From Haberlea rhodopensis (lineage: Eukaryota > Streptophyta > Magnoliopsida > Lamiales > Gesneriaceae): a stretch of DNA of 64,000 nt. Below, piece by piece: positions 1-11,392 of this stretch (position 1 is its first letter; every line of letters starts with the position of its first letter). The DNA lies in NCBI GenBank assembly GCA_907163345.1, contig CAJQUN010000022.1, positions 4,960,001 to 5,024,000 on the forward strand, read 5' to 3'. Below the pieces are notes generated by a model. The model searched no databases. It saw only the letters and a list, made by a program, of their open reading frames with translations, and was not told the DNA's origin. The position numbers and the translations under genes were made by a program.

Positions 1-1765
1 ATTGTTGGGGTACAATTTTATTTGTCATATATTAACAATTACCCCACCCTCACCCATCACTTTACCATTCACTCCTTAAATCCCCAAACACTCCTTCCAA
101 CCCTAACCCACTCTCATTTTCGTTTTTGGCTCCAAGAGGGAAAGGAAACCTTTGCAAAATCTCATTTGGTGTGATTCTTGGTAAGATTTGGAGTCTAGGA
201 AGGGTATATAACATTCCTTGTTGTTTTTGCAAAGATTTGTTTTGATTTGAGTTTGATATTTGGGTTTTGAAATGGGTTTTTGTTGGGGGGTTGGTATTAT
301 TTGGTTGGATGTTGAATTTATGAGTATATGAGGATGTTTATTGAAGGTTTTATTGTGTTTGATGTTGTTGGTTTGATGGTAGGGGAGTTGGTATGGATTG
401 GAAATGAGTTTTGGAGCAAAAATAATGATTTTTCGAAGTGCAGAACTCGGCGATCGATCGCCCGTTTTTGGCGATCGATCGCGAGCTGGCACTGTGCTCC
501 AGAAGCTTTTGGCGATCGATCGCCACACTTGGGCGATCGATCGGCGAGGTTGGCGATCGATCGCGCCAAGTGTGGCGATCGATCGCCGAAAGAACAAAAT
601 TTGAGATTCGGGCAGTGTGATCTCGCGATCGATCGGCCCTTTGCAGCGATCGATCGCGAGTCACAAAATGTGATGTTTTTGATTATTTTTGTAGGATTTT
701 TGGTATTGGACTATTATTGGGTTCTAATATTGATTTGTGTGAATATGTAGAACCATCCCAGGTGGCAACACAGCCAAGGAAGTGAAGTCCTACCACATCC
801 TACTTTTGGAAAGGTACGTAGAGGATGTACGGGCACCCAACGGTACATGTATCTAATATACTCATTGTTTATGCATTGTGGATGCGAGTATATATGGAAT
901 TATGCATTGTGGATGCAAATACATGTTGAATTATGCATGATGATTGTATATGCATATGATGGTTATTGGTGCACATCCCATGAGTCGTGGTCATCCATTG
1001 ATGATTTTAATGCTTGCCGCTATTTGATTTGTTGCCGCTAAATGTGAAGCGAGGGGTGGGAGCGCCGCATGTCACATTTAAGCGTGGTTATCATATGAGG
1101 CGAGGAAAGAATATTTGCCGCTCAATGTGAAGCGAGGGGTGGGAGCGCCGCATGTCCATTGAAGCGAGGTTATTCTATGCCGCCGATATGAAAAGCGAGG
1201 GGCATTAAAATACATTGTGATGAACAGACTAGGGATTGGTGATTGGTAATTGGTGATGATGAAATGGTATTATGTCATGACATGTGTGGACCATTAAATA
1301 ATCTATTTGATTATACTCATGAGTTATGGTACAGGGACAACCAAAAAGAGAGCGTTTAAAATACATGGGAAAAACAGGAAGTGTTTATTTCGGTTTATGC
1401 ATTTACGCCTTACATTCATATTGTGTTGTATATGAATTATTATGTGCTCATGTTTGGGGGTTGTCCTTGTAGGTACATTTTTGGCATGATATTTGGCTAA
1501 AGCGGGTTGAGGCGGTGAGCTTGTGAAGAACACTTTTGGTAGATGAAGGACATGATTTCTTTTGTATAGTGTCTACTCTAGGAGTAGTGTAAAGCTATAG
1601 TTAATACATTCATTTGATTGGGAATGTAACTAATCCATTTGACAGTCCTTATTTTGGCATGTAACTCTTAAGGCTCATAGTCTCAACACGATTATTTTAC
1701 TCTGATAATTTATATTAGCTCTAATTATGCCCTTAATCCGCACTTAAGAAACTAGGGTCCTTACA
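1..1765 (+). repeat. LTR-like block of a Ty3/gypsy-type element, cut by the window start
   Basis: No gene is supported here; all reading frames are short. The block ends in GGGTCCTTACA at 1755-1765, a typical LTR terminus, and directly abuts a decayed copia integrase at 1766, so it looks inserted into that element. It contains a cluster of CGATCGATCG palindromes (about 444-662) and, at about 1030-1200, near-repeats of a segment containing GAAGCGAGGGGTGGGAGCGC. Its order of parts (AT-rich lead, CGATCGATCG cluster, a GGTACGT-containing stretch, a CCNNACA end) resembles the block at 53990-55781. The family assignment is inferred; the 5' end lies outside the window. Confidence 0.5.
444..662. repeat. 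Cluster of eight CGATCGATCG palindromic modules
   Basis: Eight copies of the self-complementary core CGATCGATCG, mostly extended to GGCGATCGATCGCC, lie 20-50 bp apart. The core has no stop codon in any frame on either strand, which is why several overlapping ORFs rich in Ile-Asp-Arg-Ser appear here on both strands. They are not treated as genes. Confidence 0.85.
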
Positions 1766-2776
1766 GAAAAAGAAGTAAAACTATCACATATTAAAGTCTT
1801 CGATTGTGCTGCATTTGTACATATCAGTGATCAAAGAAGGAGTAAGATTGATCCCAAATCCAAGAAATGCACCTTCATCGGTTATGCGAGGATGAATTTG
1901 GCTATCGAATATAGGATGATGAGAGCAAGAAGATAATCTGCAGTATGGATGTTATCTTCAATGAAAAGACTATGTACAAAGACATACACACAGCGAGCAC
2001 TCGTGAGTCAACGAGTGATCCTGTCTATGTTGAGAAGGATGGTGTGCCAGAGAAAAGTATGTCACATCATGAAAATCCAATTTTAGATCCGGAGGAATTC
2101 GAAACCCAGAACATTGGAGAGTAGTCTGGTGAACCACAGGTTCGGAGTCTTACCGCATTGAGAAGATCATCTTGACCTCATATACCGAACATAAGGTATA
2201 TGAATTATCTATTGTTTACATATGGAGGAGAACCTGAATGCTACGATGAAGCATCTCAGGCAGAGGATGCTGGCTAGTGGGAGACTGCAATGATAGATGA
2301 AATACAGTCTCTTATCTCCAACAACACTTGGGAGCTAACGAAGGTACCAAAAGAAAAGAAATCCCTTCACAACAAATGAGTGTATCATGTGAAGGAAGAA
2401 TGTGATAGATCAAGAAGATTCAAGGCCCCTTTAGTAGTCAAAGGTTTCCAACAGAATGAATGAATTGATTACACCGACATTTTTTCACTAGTAGTGAAGC
2501 TAACCACTATTCGATCAGTGTGAGCATTGTTGCTGCTCAAGGACTATACCTGGAACAATTGAACGTGAAAACTGTTTTTCTCCACGGGGATGTGGATGAA
2601 GAGATCTATATGCAACAACCAGAAGGATTCTCAAAGATAGAAAGGAAAAATCTTATCTATAGGCTTCGAAGGAGCGTGTATGATCTAAAACAAGCCCATC
2701 GGCAATGGTATAAGAAATTGGTGGTTTCATGCAGAGGCAAAGATTCCACAAGTGTAATGCTGATAATTGCTGCTAT
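1766..2776 (+). pseudogene. Decayed Ty1/copia pol: integrase C-terminus and reverse transcriptase N-terminus
   Basis: Conceptual translation across frames gives recognisable copia pol. About 1785-1970 matches the integrase C-terminal region (FGCAAFVHI, then a FIGY-like motif). About 2280-2740 matches the start of the reverse transcriptase: a W-TAMIDEI-like start, then at 2548-2740 the conserved LDVKTAFLHGDLxEEIYMxQPEGF region, here with NVKTVFLHGDVDEEIYM, and VYDLKQAHRQWYKK. In-frame stops at several points show it is dead. The rest of the RT and the RNase H resume at 10779 after an 8 kb insertion. The missing 5' part is beyond the LTR block at 1-1765. The lineage looks TNT1/Tork-like, inferred from wording only. 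Confidence 0.85.
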
Positions 2777-2781
2777 ACAAG

Positions 2782-4312
2782 TGACCGCTTTATTTTTAAA
2801 CAAAAGATATTTCAAAGAATAGTGTGAAGCGATTCTACCGCAAGTGCACGGTTGTCAAGTTTTAGTATAGTGAAAATTAAGTACGGGATGTCGAATCCAC
2901 AGGGACTAACGTATAAGTACCAAATAAGATTAATAAAATTATATTTAGCCTACGATTAACAAAGGTGATTAACTAATGCTAATTAAACTAAAGACTGAAA
3001 AATAAACAAGAAACAAAAAGATGAATGGTTCCGGATATGCGAAGGCAAGTCACTCGAGAAAATTACTAAGCTCGTCGTTCAACTATGTTATCTTTAATGA
3101 TTCAACTGAATTATCAAATTATCAACCAATTGATTCTAAAGGTGAAAGGTTTTCGCTATTATTCAATACACTCTCTCGAGTTGTAAAGAAACTAACGTTA
3201 AATTAGAATAAATCACTCTCGTGCATCTATTTACTAATTCAACATTGCATAAATCGTCAAAACCTTGTTACTCTAAATCTCTCGATTCTAAGTTCTCACG
3301 TATGCGATATCATCTCTTGATCTCAATCGTAACATACATCATAAATTAATAGAGCGTGTTACAACGTTATCTCTCGATCTCGGTTATAACTCTCAGATTC
3401 AATCAAAGCTAGCTAGACTTTGATCTACACAAGCAATTAATTTATGAACAATAGAAATCAATGCGCTCAAACACAATTGAATCAATAATCAAACACAATG
3501 AAACTAAAACTCGATAAAATAAACTAGATTTAATTCAAATCAAATACATAAGAGTTTAATTGTCTCTCGACCTCAAAAACATCAAATGGAATTGAAAATC
3601 AAAGAAATCAAAGTTTAGAAATACGATAAACGGTGGATGAATCCGTGCGTTGCACCGTGATTTCTTCTCTTGCTCCTTCCTTGCACTCCGGAATAGATTG
3701 GCTCGACTTTGGACGAATAACGGAGATTGAATCTCCTTCGGCGGTGTTAGGCGGCGGTTAGGGCTGCTTATTCTCGACCTAAATCACGTCTGGTATGGTA
3801 TATCTTTGATATGGAAGTGATTTATCCTTTTATACCTCAAAAATCATTTCAAAAATGGAAGATAAGATTTTCCCGGATTTGCGTCTCGATCGATCGAGAT
3901 TTGCGTCCGATCGATCGGTGCACTGTTCATGCCAGCCTTTGAAACTCACTGCCTCGCTCGATCGATCGAGATTTCCTTCCCATCGATCGAGACTTTGATA
4001 AATTTATCTCTGAAGTTACTGCCTCGCTCGATCGATCGGAAAATTGTTCCGATCGATCGAGACTTGAAATTCTTTTCTTCTCAGCGCACTGTCTGGCTCG
4101 ATCGATCGAGATTCCGAAAATCTCACTTCCTCAATTTCAACTCTTTCTCGCCTCGATTTCGCCCGTTATCTTCATATTAGCTCATTTCTTCCACTTCCGA
4201 TCTATTTTTCTGAAACAAACGAATAAACACCAAAAGCATAATATCATCCAGGAAAAAGTACGGAAAATGGGAAGAAATTACAGTTAAAAACACTTAAAAT
4301 CTAAGCCTATCA
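2782..4312 (-). repeat. 3' LTR of the Athila-like element (1,531 bp)
   Basis: Matches 9221-10773 over its whole length with roughly twenty single-base differences seen by eye, plus one 21-bp indel. It begins TGACCGC and ends CCTATCA in plus-strand reading. It carries CGATCGATCG modules at about 3885-4120. The short ORFs here (for example 3929-4180) are by-products of those modules. Confidence 0.92.
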
Positions 4313-4326
4313 ACTCCCCCAAACTT
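4313..4326 (-). other. Polypurine tract of the Athila-like element
   Basis: Minus-strand purine-rich run CTAAGTTTGGGGGAGT directly before the 3' LTR, at the place required for plus-strand priming. Confidence 0.75.
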
Positions 4327-5586
4327 AGACTTGATCGTCCTCGAGCAAGCAATAAGCTCAAAAAGAAAAGTTAAACTCGATACTAAGCATGAATCATGTT
4401 TACAACATACGTAAAAACTCAGAAATCCTACTTACACATCAATAAAAGTCATTAAACATTTAACAAGAAGCAATTCCTCCTAAGTTAAACAATACATCGC
4501 GACATCGGAACGTGCGTGTGTGTTATTGTCAAACATGAGTTACATATATATCTTTAAGATCAACATGTGCCATATCAACTCCTAGTCAAGATTACTTTGA
4601 ACTACTCTACAAATTTACTATCCAGCACTTCTCCACTAATGTAAATATTCCCTAGACTTGGATCAACAGGACTTTAAAAGCTTATAACGTTAGGCCTTTT
4701 GGTATCGACTCCAAAGAAAAGGTAGGATAGAAGCAAAGAAGAGAGTATAACAGAATCAATTCAAAATCTTCTCAAATAATCATTGAGCTTCTCTTCACAT
4801 TTTCTAGCCTTGGCCACTTTGGGTCTTATTTAAATTTTCTTTTCAAGGCTTTTTCTCTACATCTTTTCTTTTTCTTTGCTCATTCTTTTGTTCATTTCAT
4901 TTCTTTCACAATGAACTTATCAACATATAACAATTTAATGCAATGAATGAGATTCATTATACTCCCTTAGGGGTGGGTAAAAATTTTCTTTTAGGCTCAA
5001 TCCAAGGTAGGTATAATGAGGTTGTCAAGAATGTTGAATGGGGGTCTAATCATATGCAATGCATATACCATTCTTTTTCAATCAGGCACAAGAGGGGACA
5101 CTAAGGAATAATGTATAACAGGTAGGCTTGAAAGGCTCAAACGGTCCAAAGATCGCCTAAATCATCTCCAAGTCTAGTTCCTAATTATAAATTTCGCCTC
5201 AAAGTGCTTTCAACTAAACTGTAGAGTTATCTAAGATACTCAAGACTCATCATAGTTAACACAGATTTTCAATTTAATCAATACATACTTCACTCAATCA
5301 TGACTAAATAAGTGCTCAAATTATTCCTCAGCTTTGACATATGGTTAACAAAGGATATATACAAACAAGTTAAACATTTTCATGACTCCTATCTAGATGA
5401 GGATTAATTTCATCATGTATTACCGTTACAAATCTAATTCTTCATTTCTCAAGACTAACTCACAAAAAAAAAATTTTGTTGGTAATGCTCAAGGATGAAT
5501 CAGTCACAAAATCATGCAATCATGCAAGAAAAAGAAGCAAGACAAGTAGCAGAATGTGCAAGTACAAGATATATACAAATACTCAA
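4327..5586. other. Long non-coding 3' region of the Athila-like element
   Basis: About 1.26 kb of AT-rich sequence without a credible ORF, between the polypurine tract and the second ORF region. Athila elements commonly have a long untranslated stretch at this place. Confidence 0.6.
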
Positions 5587-5603
5587 AAACCCCCCCCAAA
5601 CTT
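5587..5603 (-). other. Second, internal polypurine-like tract
   Basis: Minus-strand CTAAGTTTGGGGGGGGTTTTTG is nearly the same string as the terminal tract at 4313-4326 but lies 1.27 kb inside the element, just after the second ORF region. It may be an internal plus-strand primer site or the relic of an older element end. Confidence 0.5.
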
Positions 5604-5679
5604 AGCATGTGAATTGCCCTCAATGAACAAGAAAAATAAATAAATGCAAAGGCAAAGACACATACCATGACGACGATCG

Positions 5680-6923
5680 TCACTGATCGTCGTCCTCATC
5701 ATGCTCCGGAGGGGGAACTGGGTAGTGGTGCTCCTCGCCCTGATATGGCGGAAATGGTGGGTACTCAGAAGGTGGAGGTGCATGCGGATGATAAGGTGCA
5801 AAGTGTGGCTCCGGCGGGAACTGGAAATTTGGAAAGCCCTGGGCCATGGCAGTGTTCCATGCACTCTGATAGTGCATGAACTCCATCTTTCGCTGAGCTA
5901 CCTGCTCATGGTCCATCTGTGCTCTCTGCATGCTATGAATGTCCCGCTGCATGCTGTGAATGCTCTGCTGCTCCAGGCAAATATCTTGGAGATCCCTATG
6001 AAGAGAGTCCAATGTAACACGTGTACGCTCTGCATCAGAGGATGATGCTCCAGCCTGTGTAGTGTCCGAGGGTCTTGGCTCGGCCCTTCGTCGGCCCGTA
6101 GGAGGTGGTGGACCGTCCACAATGATCGGGGTCTTCGACGGAAGTAGCTCCTCGTCTTCCCCCCATGTCACTCTGCCTCTCTGACATAAAGCAGTGATCG
6201 TGGATGGAAACGGTAGTGCGGAGGTCGGTGGGCTGCTCCCAATCTCTTCAATGTGATCACTAATGATCTCGACGAAGTCCACTTCCTTCCCTGAGAGGAT
6301 GGCATATACCAGGACCGCTCTGTCTTTTGTCACCTCAGAAGTGTGGGTCGAAGGCATGACCCGCGAGGCGACAAATGAAAACCATGCTTGAGCCTCTGGC
6401 TTCAAATGCTTTTTTAGAACCAACTGTGGCTCTGCTTTATCGTTCCTTTGCCAATCCACTCCCGGCATGCCAATGACTGCCAATACCTCATCGTAGTCTA
6501 TCCTGCTATTCTTGAAAGATTGGTATGCACAGTTATGCAGAAACGGCATCCGGTAAATATTATTGAAGCTCGATCCACCAACACATCCTTCCCTCGAACA
6601 TAAGCAACTGCTCGGTGCCCTGGTTTAATAGCCCGAAGATTTGTGTAAAACTCCCTTACCAGTGGCACCACAGCATCAATCGGTGTCTGAACAAATTGAA
6701 ACCACCCTTTTCGACGTACTGTCCTAATGACAGAACACTCCAATTTATCCATGCTCATTCCCCTTTCACGGCTCAGGGGTTTCTTATGATAGGTGGGATA
6801 TAACTCGGCAATTGTGGCATTGACAAACTTCTGTTCGTCATACCCTGGTTCAGAAACGGTAGCCTCCGCCTGCTTTTGCTTTTGGGAAGTCTCCGCCTGC
6901 TTTGACCTCTTTCTAGACGACAT
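5680..6923 (-). pseudogene. Second Athila ORF, putative plant transposon protein domain, one frameshift
   Basis: Two overlapping minus-strand frames (6923-6498 and 6549-5680) together read as one protein of about 410 residues, broken by a single-base frameshift near 6550. The first part starts MSSRKRSKQAE and contains VPLVREFYTNL followed by VAYVRGKDVLVDR. That FYxNL ... VRGK pattern is the one found in the 'putative plant transposon protein' family that accompanies gag/pol in Athila-type elements. The second part continues the domain (LHNCAYQSF, AWFSFVASR) and ends in a proline- and histidine-rich tail (PPEPHFAPYHPHAPP). Molecular function is unknown; I see no signal peptide or clear membrane span that would support an envelope protein. 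Confidence 0.65.
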
Positions 6924-7395
6924 TTTCTTGCTAAATTATTCCCAACTAACTCGCTTGAATGCAACTAAACACCACCTCAAAGACACAGCAATGCCAATAC
7001 CCCTCAACACAACAATACTTCCCCCAAACGTTGATGCTTATCTGCCCAATTCAATTCAACAAAGTAATTGCACCAACGGATGAAAAAAAATGAATTATGA
7101 AAGCAATTACCAAGTAAAAATCTGATCTTTGATGACTCTTTGTGCTTGACTTGGAATTTCCTTTCGCCTGCATTTCTACCCAATTCGGAGCGTAATATTT
7201 CAGATCTGCAAAGAATTTCTCATTAGAATCAATTCTTACTTCAAGGATTTGAAATAATTGGACAATTGATGGAATAAGGATGAGATTAGATGGAAGAATT
7301 GAAAGAGGCGACTAGGGTTCTGTTGTGAAGAGGAGAGAAAGTGTTTTGTAGAGTGCAGATTTGTCTTCGGTGCCCTTATTTTTTTCAAAATTTTC

Positions 7396-7505
7396 TCTCG
7401 CTCGATCGATCGGAAAATTTTTCGATCGATCGAGCGAGGCAGTAGCTTAAATCGTAATTTAAAAGCTTTGGGCGATCGATCGAGATTTTGTCTCGATCGA
7501 TCGCC
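7396..7505. repeat. Internal CGATCGATCG module group of the Athila-like element
   Basis: Four modules in the spacer between the gag region and the second ORF, with local wording (GCTCGATCGATCGGAAAATT) like that in the LTRs. The modules lie in two arm-to-arm pairs. Confidence 0.8.
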
Positions 7506-7746
7506 AACACCAGAAGCCAGAAATTTAATTTTCTCTCAACACTTTCTCTCTCGGGTTGCCTCGCCTACATCCTTATTGCTCTTACTTTCACATCTGCAAT
7601 AAAAACACACGGACTTATTCACGGACAAAAAAGAAACACAACTAACAACAAAACAAACTAAAACAAGGAATTGAAACAAAACTCGAGGAAGGAAGAGAAA
7701 GTTCTTAATTTATAGTCCCAAGCTGGACTGTCACCTCATCGTCTTG

Positions 7747-9027
7747 TCAATTCAATGGCTCCTTTGGATTCTTTACAGAATCACTTGGGAGCGTAACTTG
7801 CGTTCTCCCCGAAATCAATGTGGCCAACTGCCCTATCTGCACCTCCAAATTCTTGATCGATGCATCTTGATTTTGCATCCTTACCTCTGTCGATGAAATC
7901 AGCTTTGCCATAAGTTCCTCCATACTCGGCTTTTGTGTGAACCCTGCCTGCGGTTGTGGGTTCAGCACATTCTCCTGGTTCGACCATCTTAGGTTCGGGT
8001 GGTTCCTCCATGGTTGGTTGTAATTCGAGTATGAATTGTTGGGTGGCCTGTTACCTACAACATTCACAGCCTCAACAGATTGGTTAAACTGATTACCTGC
8101 CTGACACTCGATGCTTGGATGACCGCCTCCACACAGCTCACAGAAGATAGCTTGAGCTTGCATCGCTGCTGCTCCCATGCTGTCTATCTTCCGGTTCATA
8201 GCTTCTAACTGAGCCGAAAGAGCAGTGATCTCGTCCACTTGATGGACTCCTATTGGTTTCTATGGCGTGCTCCTCTCTGATTGCCACTGGTAGCTGTTGC
8301 ATGCCATTTCTTCCAATAAGCTATATGCCTCTTCCGGCGTCTTCCTCATTATTGATCCCCCAGATGCTGCATCTATCATCGAACGGTTAGAAGAAAATAA
8401 ACCGTTATAGAAAGTTTGTACCTGCAACCAAATAGGTAGACCATGGTGTGGGCATCTCCTCAACAATTCCTTAAAACGATCCCACGCTTCATATAAAGTC
8501 TCGGGGTCAAACTGCCCAAAAGTTGTGATATCGTTCCGCATCTTCGCCGTCTTGGAAGGGGGAAAGTACTTTGATAAAAACGCCTTCGTCATCCCCTCCC
8601 ATGTTGTGATAGAACCTGCAGGTAGTGAATTCAACCATGACTTAGCTTTGTCTCGTAATGAAAAAGGAAAGAGCCTTAACCTGATGGCGTCGTCGGAGAC
8701 GCCATTATGTTTGAACGTGTCACAAATCTCCAAAAAGTTGGAGATGTGATTATTCGGGTCATCCGTAGCCGCTCCCCCAAACATAACCGAGTGCTGAATC
8801 ATTTGTATAATTGCCGGCTTGATCTCAAAGTTGTTCGCTTGAATCGTCGGCCTCGTAATACTAGACAACGATCCATGAAATGCCGGTTGCGCAAAGTCCA
8901 TCATTGACCTTGGGTTCTGTGCTTCATTATTATCTGCCATCTCTCGAGCTTCTCGTAATCGCCTAAGTAGGGTTCTTTCTATTTCCGGATCGAAAGGCTC
9001 GAGAATGGGCTCCTCTCTTCTGAGCAT
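7747..9027 (-). pseudogene. Athila-type gag with one in-frame TAG
   Basis: The minus-strand frame from 9027 runs through one amber codon (8257-8259) to 7747, about 426 codons. Residues about 80-230 form the Ty3/gypsy gag capsid domain: FEIKPAIIQMIQ, then a DPNNHISNFLEICDTFKHNG segment, then SWLNSLPAGSITTWEGM. After the stop comes CELCGGGHPSIEC, a C-X2-C-X3-H-X4-C zinc knuckle one residue shorter than the usual CCHC spacing, and a glutamine/asparagine-rich stretch. The frame ends at KNPKEPLN, near the gag/pol border in related elements, with no protease after it. The amber codon between capsid and nucleocapsid could be decay or could have been read through; decay is simpler. Confidence 0.85.
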
Positions 9028-9196
9028 GCACTAGAGAAACGATTCCTGTACAAAATAGACAAAAGGAGACAACAAAATACACAAATCAAAAATCAAAACA
9101 ATCAACTACCAAAAACAAAGAATTAAAACAAATCGAAATAATAAAGAATTTGCTAAATTACAATTAACTAATCTCGTATGATATTATACAGATTAG

Positions 9197-9214
9197 TCCC
9201 CAGCAACGGCGCCA
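9197..9214 (-). other. Primer binding site, tRNA-Asp type
   Basis: On the minus strand this reads TGGCGCCGTTGCTGGGGA, six bases from the 5' LTR. It is complementary, with one mismatch, to the 3' end of plant tRNA-Asp(GTC) as I know it, the primer usually reported for Athila elements. Confidence 0.8.
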
Positions 9215-9220
9215 AAAACT

Positions 9221-10773
9221 TGACCGCTTTATTTTTAAACAAAAGATATTTCAAAGAATAGTGTGAAGCGATTCTACCGCAAGTGCACGGTTGTCAAGTT
9301 TTAGTATAGTGAAAATTAAGTACGGGATGTCGAATCCACAGGGACTAACGTATAAGTACCAAATAAGATTAATAAAATTATATTTAGCCTACGATTAACA
9401 AAGGTGATTAACTAATGCTAATTTAAACTAAAGACTGAAAAATAAACAAGAAACAAAAAGATTAATGGTTCCGGATATGCGAAGGCAAGTCACTCGAGAA
9501 AATTACTAAGCTCGTCGTTCAACTATGTTATCTTTAATGATTCAACTGAATTATCAAATTATCAACCAATTGATTCTAAAGGTGAAAGGTTTTCGCTATT
9601 ATTCAATACACTCTCTCGAGCTGTAAAGAAACTAACATTAAATTAGAATAAATCACTCTCGTGCATCTATTTACTAATTCAACATTGCATAAATCGTCAA
9701 AACCTTGTTACTCTAAATCTCTCGATTCTAAGTTCTCACGTATGCGATATCATCTCTCGATCTCAATCGTAACATACATCATAAATTAATAGAGCGTGTT
9801 ACAACGTTATCTCTCGATCTCGGTTATAACTCTCAGATTCAATCAAAGCTAGCTAGACTTTGATCTACACAAGCAATTAATTTATGAACAATAGAAATCA
9901 ATGCGCTCAAACACAATTGAATCAATAATCAAACACAATGAAACTAAAACTCGATAAAATAAACTAGATTTAATTCAAATCAAATACATAAGAGTTTAAT
10001 TGTCTCTCGACCTCAAAAACATCAAATGGAATTGAAAATCAAAGAAATCAAAGTTTAGAAATACGATAAACGGTGGATGAATCCGTGCGTTGCACCGTGA
10101 TTTCTTCTCTTGCTCCTTCCTTGCACTCCGGAATAGATTGGCTCGACTTTGGACGAAGAACGGAGATTGAATCTCCTTCGGCGGCGTTAGGCGGTGGCTA
10201 GGGCTGCTTATTCTCGACCTAAATCACGTCTGGTATGGTATATCTTTGATATGGAAGTGATTTATCCTTTTATACCTCAAAAATCATTTCAAAAATGGAA
10301 GATAAGATTTTCCCGGATTTGCGTCTCGATCGATCGAGATTTGCGTCCGATCGATCGGTGCACTGTTCATGCCAGCCTTTGCAACTCACTGCCTCGCTCG
10401 ATCGACCGAGATTTCCTTCCGATCGATTGAGACTTTGATAAATTTAGCTCTGGAGTTACTGCCTCGCTCGATCGATCGGAAAATTGTTCCGATCGATCGA
10501 GACTTGAAATTCTTTTCTTCTCAGCACACTGTCTGGTTCGATCGATCGAGACAAAATCTTGATCGATCGAGATTCCGAAAATCTCACTTCCTCAATTTCA
10601 ACTCTTTCTCGCCTCGATTTCGCCCGTTATCTTCATATTAGCTCATTTCTTCCACTTCCGATCTATTTTCCTGAAACAAACGAATAAACACCAAAAAACA
10701 TAATATCATCCAGGAAAAAGTACGGAAAATGGGAAGAAATTACAGTTAAAACACTTAAAATCTAAGCCTATCA
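9221..10773 (-). repeat. 5' LTR of the Athila-like element (1,553 bp)
   Basis: Second copy of the LTR. It is 22 bp longer than its partner, chiefly because of an extra segment at about 10552-10572 that contains one more CGATCGATCG-type module. The partners differ by about 1 percent by eye, so the insertion is much older than the Tat element at 32317-43552. Confidence 0.92.
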
Positions 10774-10778
10774 ACAAG

Positions 10779-11392
10779 AAGTATGAGTCCAGTTATATCA
10801 TCTTGCTACTTTATGTCGATGATATGTTGGTAGCAGGACCACACATGGACAAGATCAAGAAGGTGAAGATGCAACTGTCAAATGAGTTTGACATGAAAGA
10901 TGTTGGTCCAGCTAAACAGATTCTTGGGATGCAGATCACAAGATATAAGCAAAAAGGTATATTGCAGTTATCTCAGACTGAGTACATCAAACGTGTGTTG
11001 AACAGGTTCAACATGAGTGATGCTAAGGCAGTAAGTACGCCCTTGGGTAGTCACTTCAAGTTATCCAAATATCAATCTCCGAAGACAAATGAGGAGAGAA
11101 ACTTCATGGCTCAGGTTCCCTATGCCTCAGCCATTGGAAGTCTTATGTATGTCATGATCTGTACAAGACCAGATTTGGTATGCAGTGGGAGTTGTTAGCA
11201 GATTTATGTCTAAACGTGGAAAAACCCACTCGAAAGCGGTGGATCATGAGGTATCTACGAGGTACTAAAGATAAATGTTTAGTATTTGGAAAGGGAGAAA
11301 CAGAAATCCAATGCTACATAGATGCAGACTTTGCTGGCGAAATCGATCATAGAAGAAGTACTGCGGATTATGTATTCACAATGGGTGGAGAT
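10779..11392 (+). pseudogene. Decayed Ty1/copia pol: reverse transcriptase C-terminus and RNase H
   Basis: Continuation of the copia pol at 1766-2776 after the Athila insertion. It opens with LLLYVDDMLVAG, the RT catalytic YVDD box, then DMKDVGPAKQILGMQI, RVLNRFNMSDAKAVSTPL and YASAIGSLMYVMICTRPD. A frameshift near 11170 moves into the frame encoding the RNase H start (MRYLRGTKDKCLVFG, IDADFAGEIDHRRSTADYVF). It stops at TMGGDC just before the copia LTR. A purine-rich run GGGTGGAGA at about 11382-11391 is the expected polypurine tract. Confidence 0.9.

Larger units (their letters stand above)
2782..10773 (-). mobile_element. Athila-like Ty3/gypsy LTR retrotransposon, non-autonomous (no pol)
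   Basis: A complete insertion of 7,992 bp oriented on the minus strand. The LTRs begin TGACCGC and end CCTATCA, and it is flanked by a perfect 5-bp target duplication ACAAG (2777-2781 and 10774-10778), so it split a copia reverse transcriptase. Reading on the minus strand it has a 5' LTR (10773-9221), a tRNA-Asp-type primer binding site, a gag region (9027-7747), a spacer with CGATCGATCG modules, a second ORF region (6923-5680), a long 3' non-coding part and a polypurine tract next to the 3' LTR (4312-2782). No protease, reverse transcriptase, RNase H or integrase is present. The gag stops about where pol would follow, so this is an internally deleted derivative that would need enzymes supplied in trans. 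Confidence 0.9.

Noticed and set aside
103..750. Overlapping ORFs on both strands rich in Ile-Asp-Arg-Ser
   Set aside because: They are produced by the CGATCGATCG palindrome, which lacks stops in all frames; the same happens at 3929-4180 and 10194-10641.
2520..2822. Complete small gene at 2520-2822
   Set aside because: It is the copia reverse transcriptase running past 2781 into the Athila LTR; the last codons are LTR sequence.
5680..6923. Envelope-like protein of the Athila element
   Set aside because: No signal peptide, membrane span or cleavage site is visible; the sequence fits the plant transposon protein domain instead.
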